Positions 1-11,442 of a stretch of DNA of 64,000 nucleotides are shown here, piece after piece; position 1 is the stretch's first letter; the number at the start of each line of letters is the position of its first letter. This stretch comes from Holtermannia corniformis (taxonomy: Eukaryota; Basidiomycota; Tremellomycetes; Holtermanniales). The position numbers and the translations under genes are program-made. Where the stretch lies: the NCBI GenBank assembly GCA_001599935.1, contig BCIJ01000005.1:558001-622000 (forward strand), read 5' to 3'. The notes below the pieces were generated by a model, which was given only the letters and a program-made list of their open reading frames with translations, was not told the DNA's origin and ran no database searches.

Positions 1-1939
1 CGGCAACGAAACGGGCGACGAGCCAATGTCTCCTGCGTCGGAATACCAACCTCACCGCAAGCGATCATCCTTTACCGTCCTGTCCGGGGGTCCGGGCCAG
101 TACTCGCCCATCGACTTTACCGAGCGCTCGCCGCGCGACTCGATTGATCGCGGAGTCGCAAGCGACGGCGGCAGCGTCGACCCTGGGTTCGCTCAGGGCC
201 CGAGCCCAGCAAAGGAACGCCGGGTGAACCGACGCCAGTTGGTGCTGTTGAGCCGTTCGCGTGGTGTACAGACCGAGTCACCCGAACCCGAGCGTCCCGT
301 CGCCAGCGTCGCGTCATCCACGAAACCCTCGCCAAGACTGTCAGAAACGAAATCGGACACGTCGTCGGTTCATGACCGGACCGGCGCGATCGTCGCTCTG
401 GTCGAGCACATGACAAAGATCCTCGTCCGCCTCCGTGGCGCAGACGTTGCAACACTGACAAAGCGCCTACGCAAGCAGCATCTCCCGGGCGACGTTGGTC
501 ATCTCTCGCGCAGCACCATCAAGACGCTGCTGCAAGAGGTCTCGGACCTGCGCTCGCAGTTCCGCGGTACCCTCGACTCCAAGGACGGCGACCTTGTCGT
601 CTCGCGGAAAGAGTTTGTCCTGCTCGTCAAGCTGCTCAAAGACGTCTTTGCGGACCTCGTGGAGATGCAGGGCGTGATCAATCATGTCACCATCAACCCG
701 TCGTTCGCAAAGGAGATGCGTGCAAAGGCCAACGCGCAGGACGATGAAGCGGGAGCAGGCAAGCCAGGTGGCAGTTCGTGGATAGCGCCAATCACCAAGT
801 TTTTCGTCACGCCGTCGGATGACACGCTGAGCGGCTCTGAAGCTCCTGGGCCTTCACGTACGGGCGGGGTTGAGCGAGGCCGGCTACAACCACCGCGCGC
901 AGCGATGAAGCAGTCTGCCTCGACGTTGGCTACGACCACGCACGTCAACGTCGAGTTTGCCGGCACGGGCGCTGTCAGGCGAGCAACGTCTTCGGCGCGT
1001 GTGCCGCAACTGCAGCCGGGGCTGCCTCCGACCCTTGCCGTTGACGTGGCGCAAGGCGAAGCCGCGCAGAGTACGCTCCGAGCGATCCCAGCCTCGCGCT
1101 CGAATCGCGAAGATCTGCGTGGCATCTTTGCAGGTTCGGTCCAGCCATCCACGCCCTGGGTTCTGCTTGGCAAGCCGCCGATCGGACACGGTCCACCACC
1201 AGCCGCGGGCGTGAGCCGCCTTCGAAGCACCAGCTCGCAGCATTTCGGCAGCGGACCGAGGCAACGCGGCGTCTCGGCCGGCGGCAACACTCACCGCAAA
1301 CGGCTCTCAACCGTCGTCGACGCCGTCATCGACTTTAATCCTGATTCATTTACCAATGCAGGTACCGAGGCTATCGAGAGTGAGAGCGAGCCCGAAGAGG
1401 AGGACCACCGTGCAGTCCTGCAGCAGCGCACACTGCGGCCAAGGGGCCTGTCAGACTCTTCGATCCGTTCGACTTTTGTCTCGCAGGGGAACCCAACGGG
1501 TCGACTGCTGCCGCCTGTTGCGCCTCAGTCGAGCTACGGCTATGCGCGCGCAGGCATGTTTGAGACCATCTCACGCAAGTTTTCCGCCTTTACCGGAGTG
1601 TCAGCCGCGCCTCTACCGAACGCTGCTTTGGCAACGGCCGTCACCAGCACGGTGACAGGAACCTCACCGGCAAAGATGTCAGCATCGCCGAGCTCCATCC
1701 CGGTCCCAACAGGTCGTAGTGCCGGATCGTACGCGACATCGACCGCGACGGGGTCATCCGTGCCAAACCCAATCACAGCAACCTCGTCCTCTTTCGGTGG
1801 CGAGAGACGCGTGTCTGGCACGCTGCTTGGCTCCAGTCTCGTCAAAGGCATCGACGATCTCGACGGTGACGAGGACGAACTGTTACCTGAAGTGAGACGA
1901 TCGATCAAGGTTCGCGGAGGGATGGTCGGACTGTCGTGA
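1..1939 (+). CDS. unknown protein, 3' part of a larger gene
   Basis: The reading frame is open to the left edge of the window, so the start is probably outside; the first ATG inside is at 26. About 640 residues are visible and no family is recognised. Most of the chain is low-complexity, rich in Ser, Pro, Thr and Arg. One region, roughly residues 120-240 counted from the first ATG, looks folded and mainly helical (VALVEHMTKILVRLRG, later LLVKLLKDVFADLVEMQG), with regular hydrophobic spacing. It is followed by SSWIAPITKFF, and the tail is disordered and acidic then basic (DDLDGDEDELLPEVRRSIKV). No membrane segment or catalytic motif is visible. The long exon has strong GC preference at third codon positions, which supports real coding. 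Confidence 0.75.
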   Translation, partial: GNETGDEPMSPASEYQPHRKRSSFTVLSGGPGQYSPIDFTERSPRDSIDRGVASDGGSVDPGFAQGPSPAKERRVNRRQLVLLSRSRGVQTESPEPERPVASVASSTKPSPRLSETKSDTSSVHDRTGAIVALVEHMTKILVRLRGADVATLTKRLRKQHLPGDVGHLSRSTIKTLLQEVSDLRSQFRGTLDSKDGDLVVSRKEFVLLVKLLKDVFADLVEMQGVINHVTINPSFAKEMRAKANAQDDEAGAGKPGGSSWIAPITKFFVTPSDDTLSGSEAPGPSRTGGVERGRLQPPRAAMKQSASTLATTTHVNVEFAGTGAVRRATSSARVPQLQPGLPPTLAVDVAQGEAAQSTLRAIPASRSNREDLRGIFAGSVQPSTPWVLLGKPPIGHGPPPAAGVSRLRSTSSQHFGSGPRQRGVSAGGNTHRKRLSTVVDAVIDFNPDSFTNAGTEAIESESEPEEEDHRAVLQQRTLRPRGLSDSSIRSTFVSQGNPTGRLLPPVAPQSSYGYARAGMFETISRKFSAFTGVSAAPLPNAALATAVTSTVTGTSPAKMSASPSSIPVPTGRSAGSYATSTATGSSVPNPITATSSSFGGERRVSGTLLGSSLVKGIDDLDGDEDELLPEVRRSIKVRGGMVGLS

Positions 1940-2036
1940 TCATCTTGTTTTTTCGTTTCCGTTGTATCCATTAGACATCGTTAGAGCATGCATGAGACAC
2001 AGGAGTACAAGGTCTTGCGTTACACTTCTTCGCGGC

Positions 2037-4882
2037 TCAGGGGTTCATACCCTTTACCCGTCTTGCGCATCGCCGGCGTCTGCTGCAGTTGCCGACGGTA
2101 TGACGCCCAGCCTGCGCATGGTCAGATTGGTCCACCTCCAGGTTCGCGCGCTCACCTTCAGTCGGCAACTCGTACAGGCGGGTGTAATCGACTCCAGCAC
2201 CGCCATTCCAGAAATCGGTGCAGTTCTGGCACGACATCAGTCTCCCGCGCAGATCCGTTGTCAAAGACTGACTATTCTGACGCCGAGGTCGAACGGGTTC
2301 TGCCCTCTTCCCGCGCGCGCCATCCCACTGACCGCCTTGCCCTTGGTGAACCGGTCCAAGCCCAAGACCTGCAAGACTGGGGCACAGAGCCGACCGCAGC
2401 AAGCGCCAAGAGCGGCCAGTCCATGCTTGTGACCATGTCCGCCGTGTCCGTGCTCGCATTCTTGGCCGTGCTGATGGCTCGTCGCAACGCCCGACGCGTC
2501 GATACCGAGACCATCGGGACTTGCGGCGCCATCCTGCCCTTGCTCTTCAGCACCCGAGGGTCCGACACCGGCGCCGATGACGCCCGCTTGACGCATCGCT
2601 CCGCTCTGATCGCGCAGTGATTGTCCGCCACGGCCACCCATGAACCCGTAGCGACCTAGGTTTGAGACTTCGAGCGTCGTCATCTGGCGCGCGATCTGCC
2701 AGATCTGCGAGACGAGAAGGATCGAGGTCCAGGTGAGCTGAAGGCCAGCCCAGAGGGCGATGCCGAACAAGACCGTGTCGTATGACGCTGCTGCACATAG
2801 GGGTGTTGCGACGGAGCACAGTGTCGGGCCGAAGGACGGCTCGACGACGTATTCGGGTGCATTAAGATCGTTATCTGGCGATCGCTCAGCGCGCGCGTTG
2901 CCATGTTTTCCAGAACCCACAGATGATTGCAAGGTAGTCAAAGGCCGCAACGCCAGAGACGAGCGAGGCGACGAATGCGACGAATTCGCGGTGATTACCA
3001 GCGCCGACTGTACGAGACATCAGGGTTGTTTCCCATAGACACTACGTTCGCACGCACCACAATTGTACACCCAAGGACAGTGGCTGTCAGAGCCAAAGCA
3101 TCAGTATCGTCGGGTTTCGTCATGGCATAGACTGACTGATCAAACCGCGCCGTGCACCGGTTGCACAGCCGGCAGTGTTTTGACCGCAGCGGCTTCTTGG
3201 TCTACGTATATCAGCGTCCGCTCCACGTACCACCCTGTGCACCCACCATACAAGTGATACACCACAGGGTCCCATTCAGCCTTCCACTACCCGTCAGATC
3301 CTCGATCGCCTGAGCGCCAGTCAGCACCGACCAGTCTTCACCAGGCGGTCATACCTCTTTCAGCTCGGAGTCGGACTCTATTCTCGGCACGTGCCCTGGG
3401 TCGAGCGTGACGGCCTTGAAGAACGAGTAGGCACAGATGCTGAAGCTGATGAGGAAGAGTGCGTGGATAAGGAGATGGCCAGGTGTGCCTGCGCTTGTTG
3501 AGCTCGGCGGCCCAGAGACGATGCGACTTACCAGTTGCGAGCCGAGTTACATAGCCGTACAAGACCCAGATCAGGCTGCCGAGGATGATGCTTGCAAAGT
3601 AGGGCGAGCGTGGCACCCGGTCGTTGAATGGCCAATGCCCGAGCAGGTAGTGGTGGATCGTCTGTATCGAGTATGAGCCGGCAGACTGATCATATGAGCA
3701 GAGAGCTCACCCAGTGCATGGCCATGATGACAAGAGCGACCAAAGGTATGCTCTCGTAGATCGGCAGGGCTGCAAACGCATGGAAGATGATGAAGAACGC
3801 GACAGTCGGAAGCAGCCAAATGGCGGTTTTCGTGTTGCGCTGCAAGTCCGTGAGCTCGTGCCGCAGCTCGTGAATGATAAACGCGCCTCACTGAGCTTGC
3901 CAACCTTTCTCACCCCATCCTCGTGATAACCCGCATCGTCGAGGCCCCTAAGATACGGCGCGACGCCCTTGAGTTCCTCTGCCATATCCCTCGGCGTCTT
4001 TTGTAGTTGATCACGCGCTTCGAGATCCGCACCCGACTCGACGAGACGCTTGATGCATGTCTTGTTACCCTTTACGACTGCCCAGTGGAGTGGTGTGAGA
4101 CCTGCATTGTCGCGTGCGACGACAGAGGCGCCGTGGCGGAGGAGGAGGTCGACCGAGATGGCGTCGCCTTGATAGGCGGCCCACATGAGGCTTGTGTGGC
4201 CGTCGGTGTCGCGCTCGTCGACTGCGACGGGTTGTTGCAGCTAGTTGCGTCAGCTAGAGGCTATGCATAGAGGTGGGCTGACCATGTAGAGGAGCGGCAT
4301 GACGCCGCTACTGTGCGTGATGAGATGCAGCGAGTTGAAACCTTGCGAGTCATAGATGCCCGGGTCGGCTCCGCGAGACATGAGCAGATGGATCACATAG
4401 AGGTGACCGTTCCTGTGCGCTAATGAGCTCTGAACCCTTGGATGCAGTCAAGTACGCACCTAGCGGCCCACTGCAGCGGCGTCGCTCTCAGATCGCCACC
4501 GATCGCATCAATCTCTGCTCCATTGTCCAGCAACCAGCGACAGGCCGCAATCTGGGCATTGATCGCAGCCCAATGCAGCGGCGTGACGTCCTGGCTGTCT
4601 CGCAGGTTGACATCGACCTTGCCGTCTGCGTGGAGCTCTGCGAGCTTTTGCACGTCGCCGCGCTGGCTTAATGAGTGGACAGTCTATAGATTGGCATCAG
4701 CCGGCTGGGCTTCCTTTCATGCGTGCAACGAGCTCACATCCTCGTTGGCGGTGGACGGGTCTCTGATCGTTTCTGTCCCGAGTTCCGAGCTGTTCCTCAA
4801 TGGATCATCTGGCTCAGAGACGGGACTGTTGATCGGCTCAACAGAAGCCAAGCTGGTTGAAGAAGGAGGGTAGCTCGTCATC
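2037..4882 (-). CDS. AKR1: ankyrin-repeat DHHC palmitoyltransferase, Akr1 type
   Basis: Protein S-palmitoyltransferase of Golgi/endosomal membranes. The N-terminal part carries ankyrin repeats ([39 protein letters not shown]). Hydrophobic segments follow, then the DHHC cysteine-rich domain. That domain reads [35 protein letters not shown] once two introns (3084-3136 and 3008-3057) are removed. The catalytic HHC sits on a 26-nt exon at 3058-3083. A further membrane segment ([20 protein letters not shown]) precedes a His-rich tail ([11 protein letters not shown]). The C-terminal NPFDLGNCTDFW, typical of Akr1, is restored by removing an intron at 2226-2281. The start at 4882 (MTSYPPSS) is chosen because an acidic/Ser-rich N-terminus leads straight into the first repeat. 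The frame stays open to an earlier ATG at 5115, so a longer form is possible. Confidence 0.92.
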
Positions 4883-5248
4883 TCCAAGCTGGGTGATGCC
4901 AGTCGATGATGGTGGCGATGAGGATGGGCGGCGGCGTTTGCTGCAGCGACTTGATGGGTTCCTACAGACTCTGAGCTCGCGACGTCCTCCCGAGTGCTTG
5001 CAAGCCGAGTCGACGTCGTCGTTGGTGGGATAGAGAACTGGATCGCTCGAGGACAAAGCAAGCAACATTGGACCGGACAACGCTCTCGGTCTCCGTCTGT
5101 GCGCACAAAGCACACCTCCCCGTCTTGGCGACAGCTCTAGCTTGCTGTTGGCGCACACAGCCTAGAACACGGCAGGAGAGGACATGATAGTCATACATAT
5201 CTCATGATCGATACAACCCAGGTCGGCCGTCAGTCTATCGGACCGTCC
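4883..5248. other. intergenic, AKR1 5' side
   Basis: About 370 bases between the AKR1 start and the APC11 stop, both on the minus strand. No separate gene is seen. The AKR1 frame stays open leftwards of its chosen start up to an ATG at 5115, with a His-rich stretch, so this may be 5' leader or an N-terminal extension. Confidence 0.5.
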
Positions 5249-6073
5249 TCAGTCTTCTTGCACTGCCCCGTCGCCCGGCTCTTGGCCTAGCTCGCTTGGC
5301 TGTCGCTGCTGGCCATCGAGACGACCATCGTCCGAGGAACCATCGGGTCGAGGGGGTGCACCGGGCGGTACGACCTCGACCGGCTCGCCCGTCATAGTCG
5401 TCGGCAGCATGTCTGGTTTCCGATCGGCCGTCACTATGATCCAGTGCCAGTCAGCCATCTGCAGTGGAATGCTCTCCGTCTGTAGCCTCTGGGTTTGCTC
5501 TGGCACCAGCGCAGCTGCCGTGCTCGCTGTCTAGACATGACGACTCACCCCACGGCCGTCGATCCATCGGACACGCTTGCTTGCTCGACTCGGTCTCGAG
5601 CCATTTCAGTAGGCAGTGCATATGGAAGATGTGTTTGCACTCGCCCCAGACTATGTGCATTGTCAGCTTGCGGGTTGGATACGGCTGAACAGGTGGTGGA
5701 CGCTAGCTGTTAGCCGTGGACGCAGAGCGGTGGTCGGACCACCATCCACGTCCCAAGTCCTAGCCAGAGCCAAGCTCCAGGCTCCCTACACCAAAGCACC
5801 CAGCCCCCACTCACTGAGCGGACAATCATCCCCCGGGACTTTACAGCCCGGACAACAAGCCTCGAAAGCGAGCCTACAGATCCCACACACGTCGTCGTCG
5901 TCTTCATCATCGCCGTCCGTCTGGCCAAACTTGAACAACTCTTTCGCGACGGCCGTGGGTGCGCTGGCGCTGGCGGGAGCGTCGGTCGCGACGCGCCAGA
6001 GATAGTGTGGATCGCTCGACGTGTCCCATTTCCAGCTTGCGACGGGGTGGATCGCAGTATAGGTGAGCTTCAT
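5249..6073 (-). CDS. APC11: anaphase-promoting complex RING subunit Apc11
   Basis: Catalytic RING-H2 subunit of the APC/C ubiquitin ligase, which binds the E2 and the cullin Apc2. The N-terminus [18 protein letters not shown] matches the family's Apc2-binding strand. The zinc ligands follow in order: [15 protein letters not shown], then PGDDCPL, and after an intron [16 protein letters not shown] and ACPMDRRPW. An acidic insert (DGDDEDDDD) precedes the first cysteine pair. After a second intron the model continues into a tail of about 85 residues ([16 protein letters not shown]..., then Pro/Asp-rich) that usual Apc11 proteins of 85-170 residues do not have. The splice into this tail (phase 1, to an acceptor near 5500) is the least certain part; the RING core is certain. 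Confidence 0.9.
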
Positions 6074-6287
6074 GAGGTCGGTGGTGGTTGCAGCTGTAGC
6101 GCAGGTTGGTGGCGATGAGTGTGAGGTTTGGATAGAGGATAAAAGTGGTCAAGTCAAGAAAGCGAGCACGGCCATCTTCGCCGCTCCTTGTTCGCGGACG
6201 ACGACAGCGATCAAGACAAACTGCTCGAGTTCAAGCCGCACATCGATCTAGACAGTCTATATGTTTAGAAGAGTATAGCGCACTGCA

Positions 6288-7269
6288 TCACTCGTCAACC
6301 TCGTCGCTGCCACTAGGCGAGCGCGAGATCCCACCGTCCTCATTCCCACTCTGCGCCTCGTCCTCCCCCTCTACTTGATCCTCTCTTGGCGATAGACCGA
6401 GCGCCCGCTCCTCGACCATGGCAGCTTGCATCTGTTCCGAGGTCCTGTACCCGTTCTTGAGGAGCGACTCGTTGATAAACTCTTGTACCAGCATCCCTGT
6501 GATTGGCGTGGCATAAGTCTCTTTGGCGAGCCGACAGCGGTCAGATACACACCAAGAGCTAGCAGTCCTTGACCGTCGATCGCATGCGCCATATCTTGGC
6601 GACGCTTGCGATCTCGAGTCGACACGTTGACGGCGAGACCATTGCCGGCGGCTCGACCGTCGATGGGCATCAAACCTCGAGCAGCATAGTATTCCGCCGC
6701 ATGGAGGTGTAAGGACCGCAGCAGGTTCTATCACGCTCATGAGCTGCGCCACTCGATCCCAGTCTGCACATACGTCGCTCGGCATGTTGGCATCCTCTAC
6801 GCCGATCGTCAGCTCGTGATACGCGCCAAAGGACGCAAGATGACAGACCAGACCGCTTGTTGCCCGCCAGAAAAGCACGTTCCTTCTCAAGCTCCGTCAT
6901 CCGCTTGACCCGCTTCGTCTTCTCTCCCTCCAACCGGCTCTTCCGCCGCTTCTCCTTCTTGACCTCTGTCGGTTCCTGCACCGCCCCTGCCGAATGCTCT
7001 GACACTACATTCCTCGCAGCATCCTTGCGCCGTTTCCGCCGCTGTACGGGCGATGTCGGGCCGCTGACTGAATTCGCGAGCGTGAGGAGTTCATGCACCG
7101 CTCGGTCAGTGCTGTGCTGGCTTGCTATGAGCTCGTGGGGGAGCGCAGGGAGTGCTAGCGGGCCAGAGGTAGGGTCTGGCGCTCTGTCGAGACGTTTGCG
7201 TTTACGGATACGCGGTGTTGATGAGGTTTGGAGACGCGATGGGCCTGCTGCAGCGTTTGAAGAGTTCAT
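6288..7269 (-). CDS. basic nuclear protein, possibly UAF subunit Rrn10-like
   Basis: The N-terminal half is disordered and very basic (IRKRKRLDR, RRKRRKDAAR, KKEKRRKSRLEGEKTKRVKR), suggesting nuclear localisation. After short introns a helical region reads LLRSLHLHAAEYYAARGLMP, then MAHAIDGQGLLALG and, after another intron, MLVQEFINESLLKNGY. The order of a HAAEYY-like helix, 'DGQGLLALG' and a final LVQEF helix recalls the small UAF subunit Rrn10, which acts in RNA polymerase I initiation, but this is from memory of the pattern and weak. The C-terminus is acidic (EGEDEAQSGNEDGG). The gene is head to head with RMT2, with starts about 205 bp apart. Confidence 0.6.
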
Positions 7270-7474
7270 AGAGTGCTGCTTGGCGGTGATGGATGTGGTG
7301 GCTGGTTCGTTGACTGATCCGACCTGTTGCTGACCTGTTGGCGGCTTGTCTGGCTATGACAAGCCTGGTGGGATGCTTGGCAGCAGATGATGGATGGTTG
7401 CTGACAATGTCGATCCACACGTGATGAGACAAAAGTCTGTTCATCCCTACCTCGCACCTTTATCTTTACCCAAG

Positions 7475-8955
7475 ATGACCACTCCTGCCCCGAGCGAGCT
7501 CCCAGAAGACCTTGTTCTGCTCGCCAACGCTCTGCTCGCCGCGTCTGCCATCTCTCCGGTTTCCGAGGTCAAACGGCTGCTAGAGCTCGGAGCTCCAGCA
7601 TGGTATCAAAACCCTCAACTCGGCTGGTCGTGTCTGCACTATGCTGCCGAGCGCTACGAGCCAGAGCTGTTAAAGGTCCTACTGAAAGCGGGAGCGGTCT
7701 GGAACGCGGTCGATAACCTCGGGCGGACGGCTGGTGAAGTCTGTCTGAGCTTGGGCGATGAAGAGGGCTGGTTGGTGATCCGCAACGAGGGCTTCAGGAG
7801 CGGTCAGTGTGCACGCGCTGGATCATGCTTTAGAGGGTCGAACTGATGTCTATGGAGAAATGCTACACCACATGATGGCCGCTGCGGCCCCGAAGCCGAC
7901 ACAAGAGATCGACGAGGACGGCAACCTGACGTTGAGGGCGCAAGACGACACCTCGGCGGGCGACAACTTTACATTTTTGAGGTCCCATTTGACGTGGGAT
8001 GTCGGAGACGACGGCAAGGAGCGTGTGTTGGATGCTGATGGGAACGGGTACGTGCTGTAGTCTCGGGACTGCAAGGTGACGGTTGCTGACGGCCCGCCGA
8101 TAGGGTCATGATGGGCTGGGAGGAGCCACTGAGTGTGTAATGGTCCGACTAGGGTGGTACAAGCTGACTGGTCCCACTGCAGTGGTCGAGCACGTCAGAT
8201 TCATGACGCACGATCACCCCGACGCCCAGCCAGGCGCCAGCGGCATGTCGATCATGAACGTCGGGTTCGGCCTAGGCATCGTACGTTGGCGACTCCTGCC
8301 CTGCCCTCGCTAACCCTCCCACAAGGTCGACCGCCTCTTCCGTACCCCCCAATCACCCGCCCACCCAATCCCACAACACCACACGATCATCGAAGCGCAC
8401 CCTCAAGTCCTAGCGCACATGCGCAAGCTAGGGATCTATGACCTCCCCGGCGTTCGCGTGCTAGAAGGCCGCTGGCAGGACTGGCTGAACGACGCAAAGG
8501 TCGGCGACGTGCTCGAGGGCACGCCTGAAGCCCGTGGTTTCGGCGCAATCTTTGTGGATACGTTTGCAGAGGGCTATGAGGGTATGTCTTACCGGCGTGA
8601 CGCGTGTGGCCGACGGTGACGGGGTCAATGTGTAGACTTGAAGGCGTTTTTTGAGTACCTGCCCGATCTGCTCGATGGTGACGATGCGACGTTTTCATTC
8701 TGGAACGGTCTCGGCGCAACCAGTACGTCTTCCCCGTACCGCATCTATCACACTGACAGGCCGCCAGACGCCACAATCTACTCCGTCTCGTCCCTGCTTG
8801 CCGAACACCACCTAGAAGACGTCGGGCTCTCTGTCGAGTGGCACGACGTGCTGATCCCGGACAGTATGCGCGAGGAGGTCTGGCGTGGGGTCAAACGGCG
8901 GTATTGGGAGCTGCCTGGGTACCGGTTGCCGATTGCGAGGATGGCGCTGCATTGA
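7475..8955 (+). CDS. RMT2: arginine N-methyltransferase 2 (type IV)
   Basis: Protein arginine N5(delta)-methyltransferase of the Rmt2 family; the yeast enzyme modifies ribosomal protein L12. The N-terminus has ankyrin-like repeats ([20 protein letters not shown], then [20 protein letters not shown]). The methyltransferase fold follows: [20 protein letters not shown], the AdoMet-binding [34 protein letters not shown] and EGRWQDWL. Next come [20 protein letters not shown] and the C-terminal [17 protein letters not shown], all typical of Rmt2. There are at least six short introns. The first (donor about 7803) joins FRS to EMLHHMM. The ATG at 7475 is preferred over an in-frame ATG at 7394 because the conserved part starts soon after it. 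Confidence 0.93.
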
Positions 8956-8963
8956 AGCAATGT

Positions 8964-8984
8964 ACAAGTTGGCTGTCAAACCCC
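8964..8984 (+). promoter_or_regulatory. 21-bp dispersed motif, copy 1
   Basis: ACAAGTTGGCTGTCAAACCCC, just after the RMT2 stop and 119 bp before the POB3 start from motif end. A copy with one difference lies at 42519-42539 before ATP19. The core TTGGCTGTCAA is a near-perfect inverted repeat. Role unknown; an upstream promoter element is inferred from its position. Confidence 0.45.
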
Positions 8985-9103
8985 TTGACCGGTGGAAAGA
9001 ATGACGTGTCGATGCGGTGGCACTGCGATCGCGACGACGCGACTTTGGCTCTGCACACTGTTCCGACCGGTCGCAAGTGGGCAAACGTCGAGAAACAGCA
9101 ACC

Positions 9104-11400
9104 ATGTCGGGCGCCATCACGTTCGAAGGCAGTTCGTATCAGCCATCATCTCGAGTGGGCGAAAAGAGCTGACAAAACGCCATGACAGTCTTCCACGGCA
9201 CCTCGCCAGAGATTGGCAGTGAGTGGTGCCAACGATCCCTTCATCTCGAGCGGCACTCATGGCGTACCCAGAGCTCCGCTTCAACTCGACTGGCTTTGGC
9301 TGGAAACCCGTCGAAGGAGATGGCTTGGTCACGCTCGCGGGCTCTGATATGAAAGCGGCAACGTGGATTCGGTGCGTGAGCTCGATCCAGACCATACCTT
9401 CTGATCGGATAACAGTGTCGCGCGCAACTTTCAGCTCCGGTTCGTCACGCGCAACGCTACCATGCCGCGCATCACTTTTGACGGCTTCAAGCGCGAGGTG
9501 CGTGGTGGTCGCTGTCGATACTGCCGCTGACGGCGTGCCGCGTACAGGATACCGACAAGGTCCGCAAGATCCTCGATGACTGGTATCAGATCAAGCTCGA
9601 GATCCGGGATACGAGCTTGAAGGGGTGGAACTGGGGCAAAGCCGAAGTGCAGGGTGGGTTGCGAAGGGCCTATCGTCTTGAGCACTGGGTTGACGACCCA
9701 CTCGACAGCGACCGACGTCGCGTTCCTCGTTCAAAACAAGACGGCGTTTGAAGTCCCACTCTCGTCGATTGCAAACTCGAACATTGCGGGCAAGAACGAG
9801 GTCGCGCTCGAGTTTGTCCCACCGCAAGCTCAAGCGCCCGACGTCAAGACCGAGAACCGGATCGGCCCAGCTGCCAAGCAGCCTGATGAGCTCGTTGAGA
9901 TGCGGTTCTATGTGCCCGGACGGTCCGTCAAGGTCCGCCGCTCGGGCTCCGGCTCGGGCAGTGAGGGTGAAGAGGAGAGTGAGAGGGACGAGGACGGCAA
10001 CGAGATCAGTGCCGCTCAGGCGTTCCATGACACGATCAAGGATCGCGCGGATATCGGTGTCGTGGCGGGAGATAGTTTGGTCGTGTTCAACGAGGTTCTC
10101 GTGCTCACGCCCAGGTCAGTGTCTGCACGTAGCCATAGTCTGTTCTAACATGACTCGCAGAGGACGCTACGATCTCGACATGTACCCGACCTTTATGCGA
10201 CTCCGCGGCAAGACGTACGACTACAAGATCCTCCACTCGTCCGTCAACCGCATCTTCCTCCTCCCGCGCCTCGACGACATTCACATTCAACTCGTCATCG
10301 GTCTCGACCCACCCATCCGCCAAGGTCAGACGCGGTACCCGTTCCTCGTCATGCAGTTTGCAAAGGACGAAGAGGTCGACGCCGAGCTCAATATTGACGA
10401 GTGGGTCCTGCGTGTTGCAGATGGCGGGCCGTGCTGATGCGGTCATAGGGACGAGCTGGAAAAGAAGTACGAGGGCGCATTACAAAAGCGTTACGAGGCT
10501 CCAACGTTCCAGGTCATCTCGTCGGTTTTCAAGGCATTGACAGGCAGAAGAGTGACGCCACCGGGCGCGTACAAGAGGTTTGTTATCTGCACTGCCCCTA
10601 GGCTTTACGCTGATGACGCGAAGCACGACCAACTTTAGCGGTATCAAGTGCAACGTCAAGGCTGTCCAAGGCGAACTCTACTTCCTCGAAAAGGGCTTGA
10701 TCTTCATCGCCAAGCAGCCCATCCTGGTCGACTTTTCCGCCGTCGACACTGTCACCATCTCTCGGTGAGTCATCAGATCCACTGCCAAGCAAGCTGACAA
10801 TGCCAGTGTCGGCGGCTCCATCGCGACAGCACGCTCCTTTGACCTGCGCGTCCTCATGAAATCCGAAGCCGAGCACTCGTTCACGTCCATCGCAAAGGAA
10901 GAAGCCGAGGGCATTCGAATCTACATCGAGGCGCGCAGAGTCCACATTGTCAACGAGCTCGATGAGAACGCCATGGCGGTCGATATCAATGCTATCCTGA
11001 GCGACGAGGACGACGACATGGCGAGCGTGGTTGATACCGAGGACGAGGGCCGTGGCCGGAAGGATCGGACGAAGAAGGCGGCCCAGCGGGACGATGATGA
11101 TGATTCGGAGGGTATGTTGCTTGGTGATTGTAATCACGAGGGTAAGGGGCTGACTGGATCGCAGAGGACGAAGACTTTGCAGATGATGGCAGCTCGGACG
11201 GTGGCTCGCCTTCCGAATCCGACTCTGATATCGAGTCGGACACGTCAGTAGTCGATCCTTTGATTGAGGAAGTGCAGAAAAAGAAGGCGGCGAAAGCGGC
11301 TGCAAAGAAGGCAGCTGCGGGGGCCAAGAGCAAGGAGACGGTCAGTAGTGGGGATGAGGATAAGCCCAAGAAGAAAAAGGTCAAAACGAGCGATGAATGA
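9104..11400 (+). CDS. POB3: FACT complex subunit Pob3 (SSRP1 family)
   Basis: Histone-chaperone subunit that works with Spt16 in transcription and replication. The start gives MSGAITFEGIFHGTSPEIG after removal of an intron with donor GTTCGT. POB3N/SSRP1 and PH-like domains follow: LRFNSTGFGWKP, RNFQLRFVTRNA, VRKILDDWYQIKLE, GWNWGKAEVQ, VAFLVQNKTAFEVPLSSIAN, then GRYDLDMYPTFMRLRGKTYD and HIQLVIGLDPPIRQGQTRYP. The second PH domain contains IKCNVKAVQGELYFLEKGLI and RSFDLRVL. The C-terminus is long and acidic, then Lys-rich (DEDDDMASVVD; KKKAAKAAAKKAAA), and no HMG box is seen, as in fungal Pob3. At least nine short introns. The stop at 11400 is 42 bp from the stop of the convergent next gene. 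Confidence 0.95.
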
Positions 11401-11442
11401 GCTCGAGGGGTTGTATGTATGATAATGACATGCCAGCATAGT

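Noticed and set aside
682..1310. Long minus-strand frames opposite the first gene
   Set aside because: They mirror a GC-rich coding frame on the plus strand and have no coherent composition or motif; treated as shadows.
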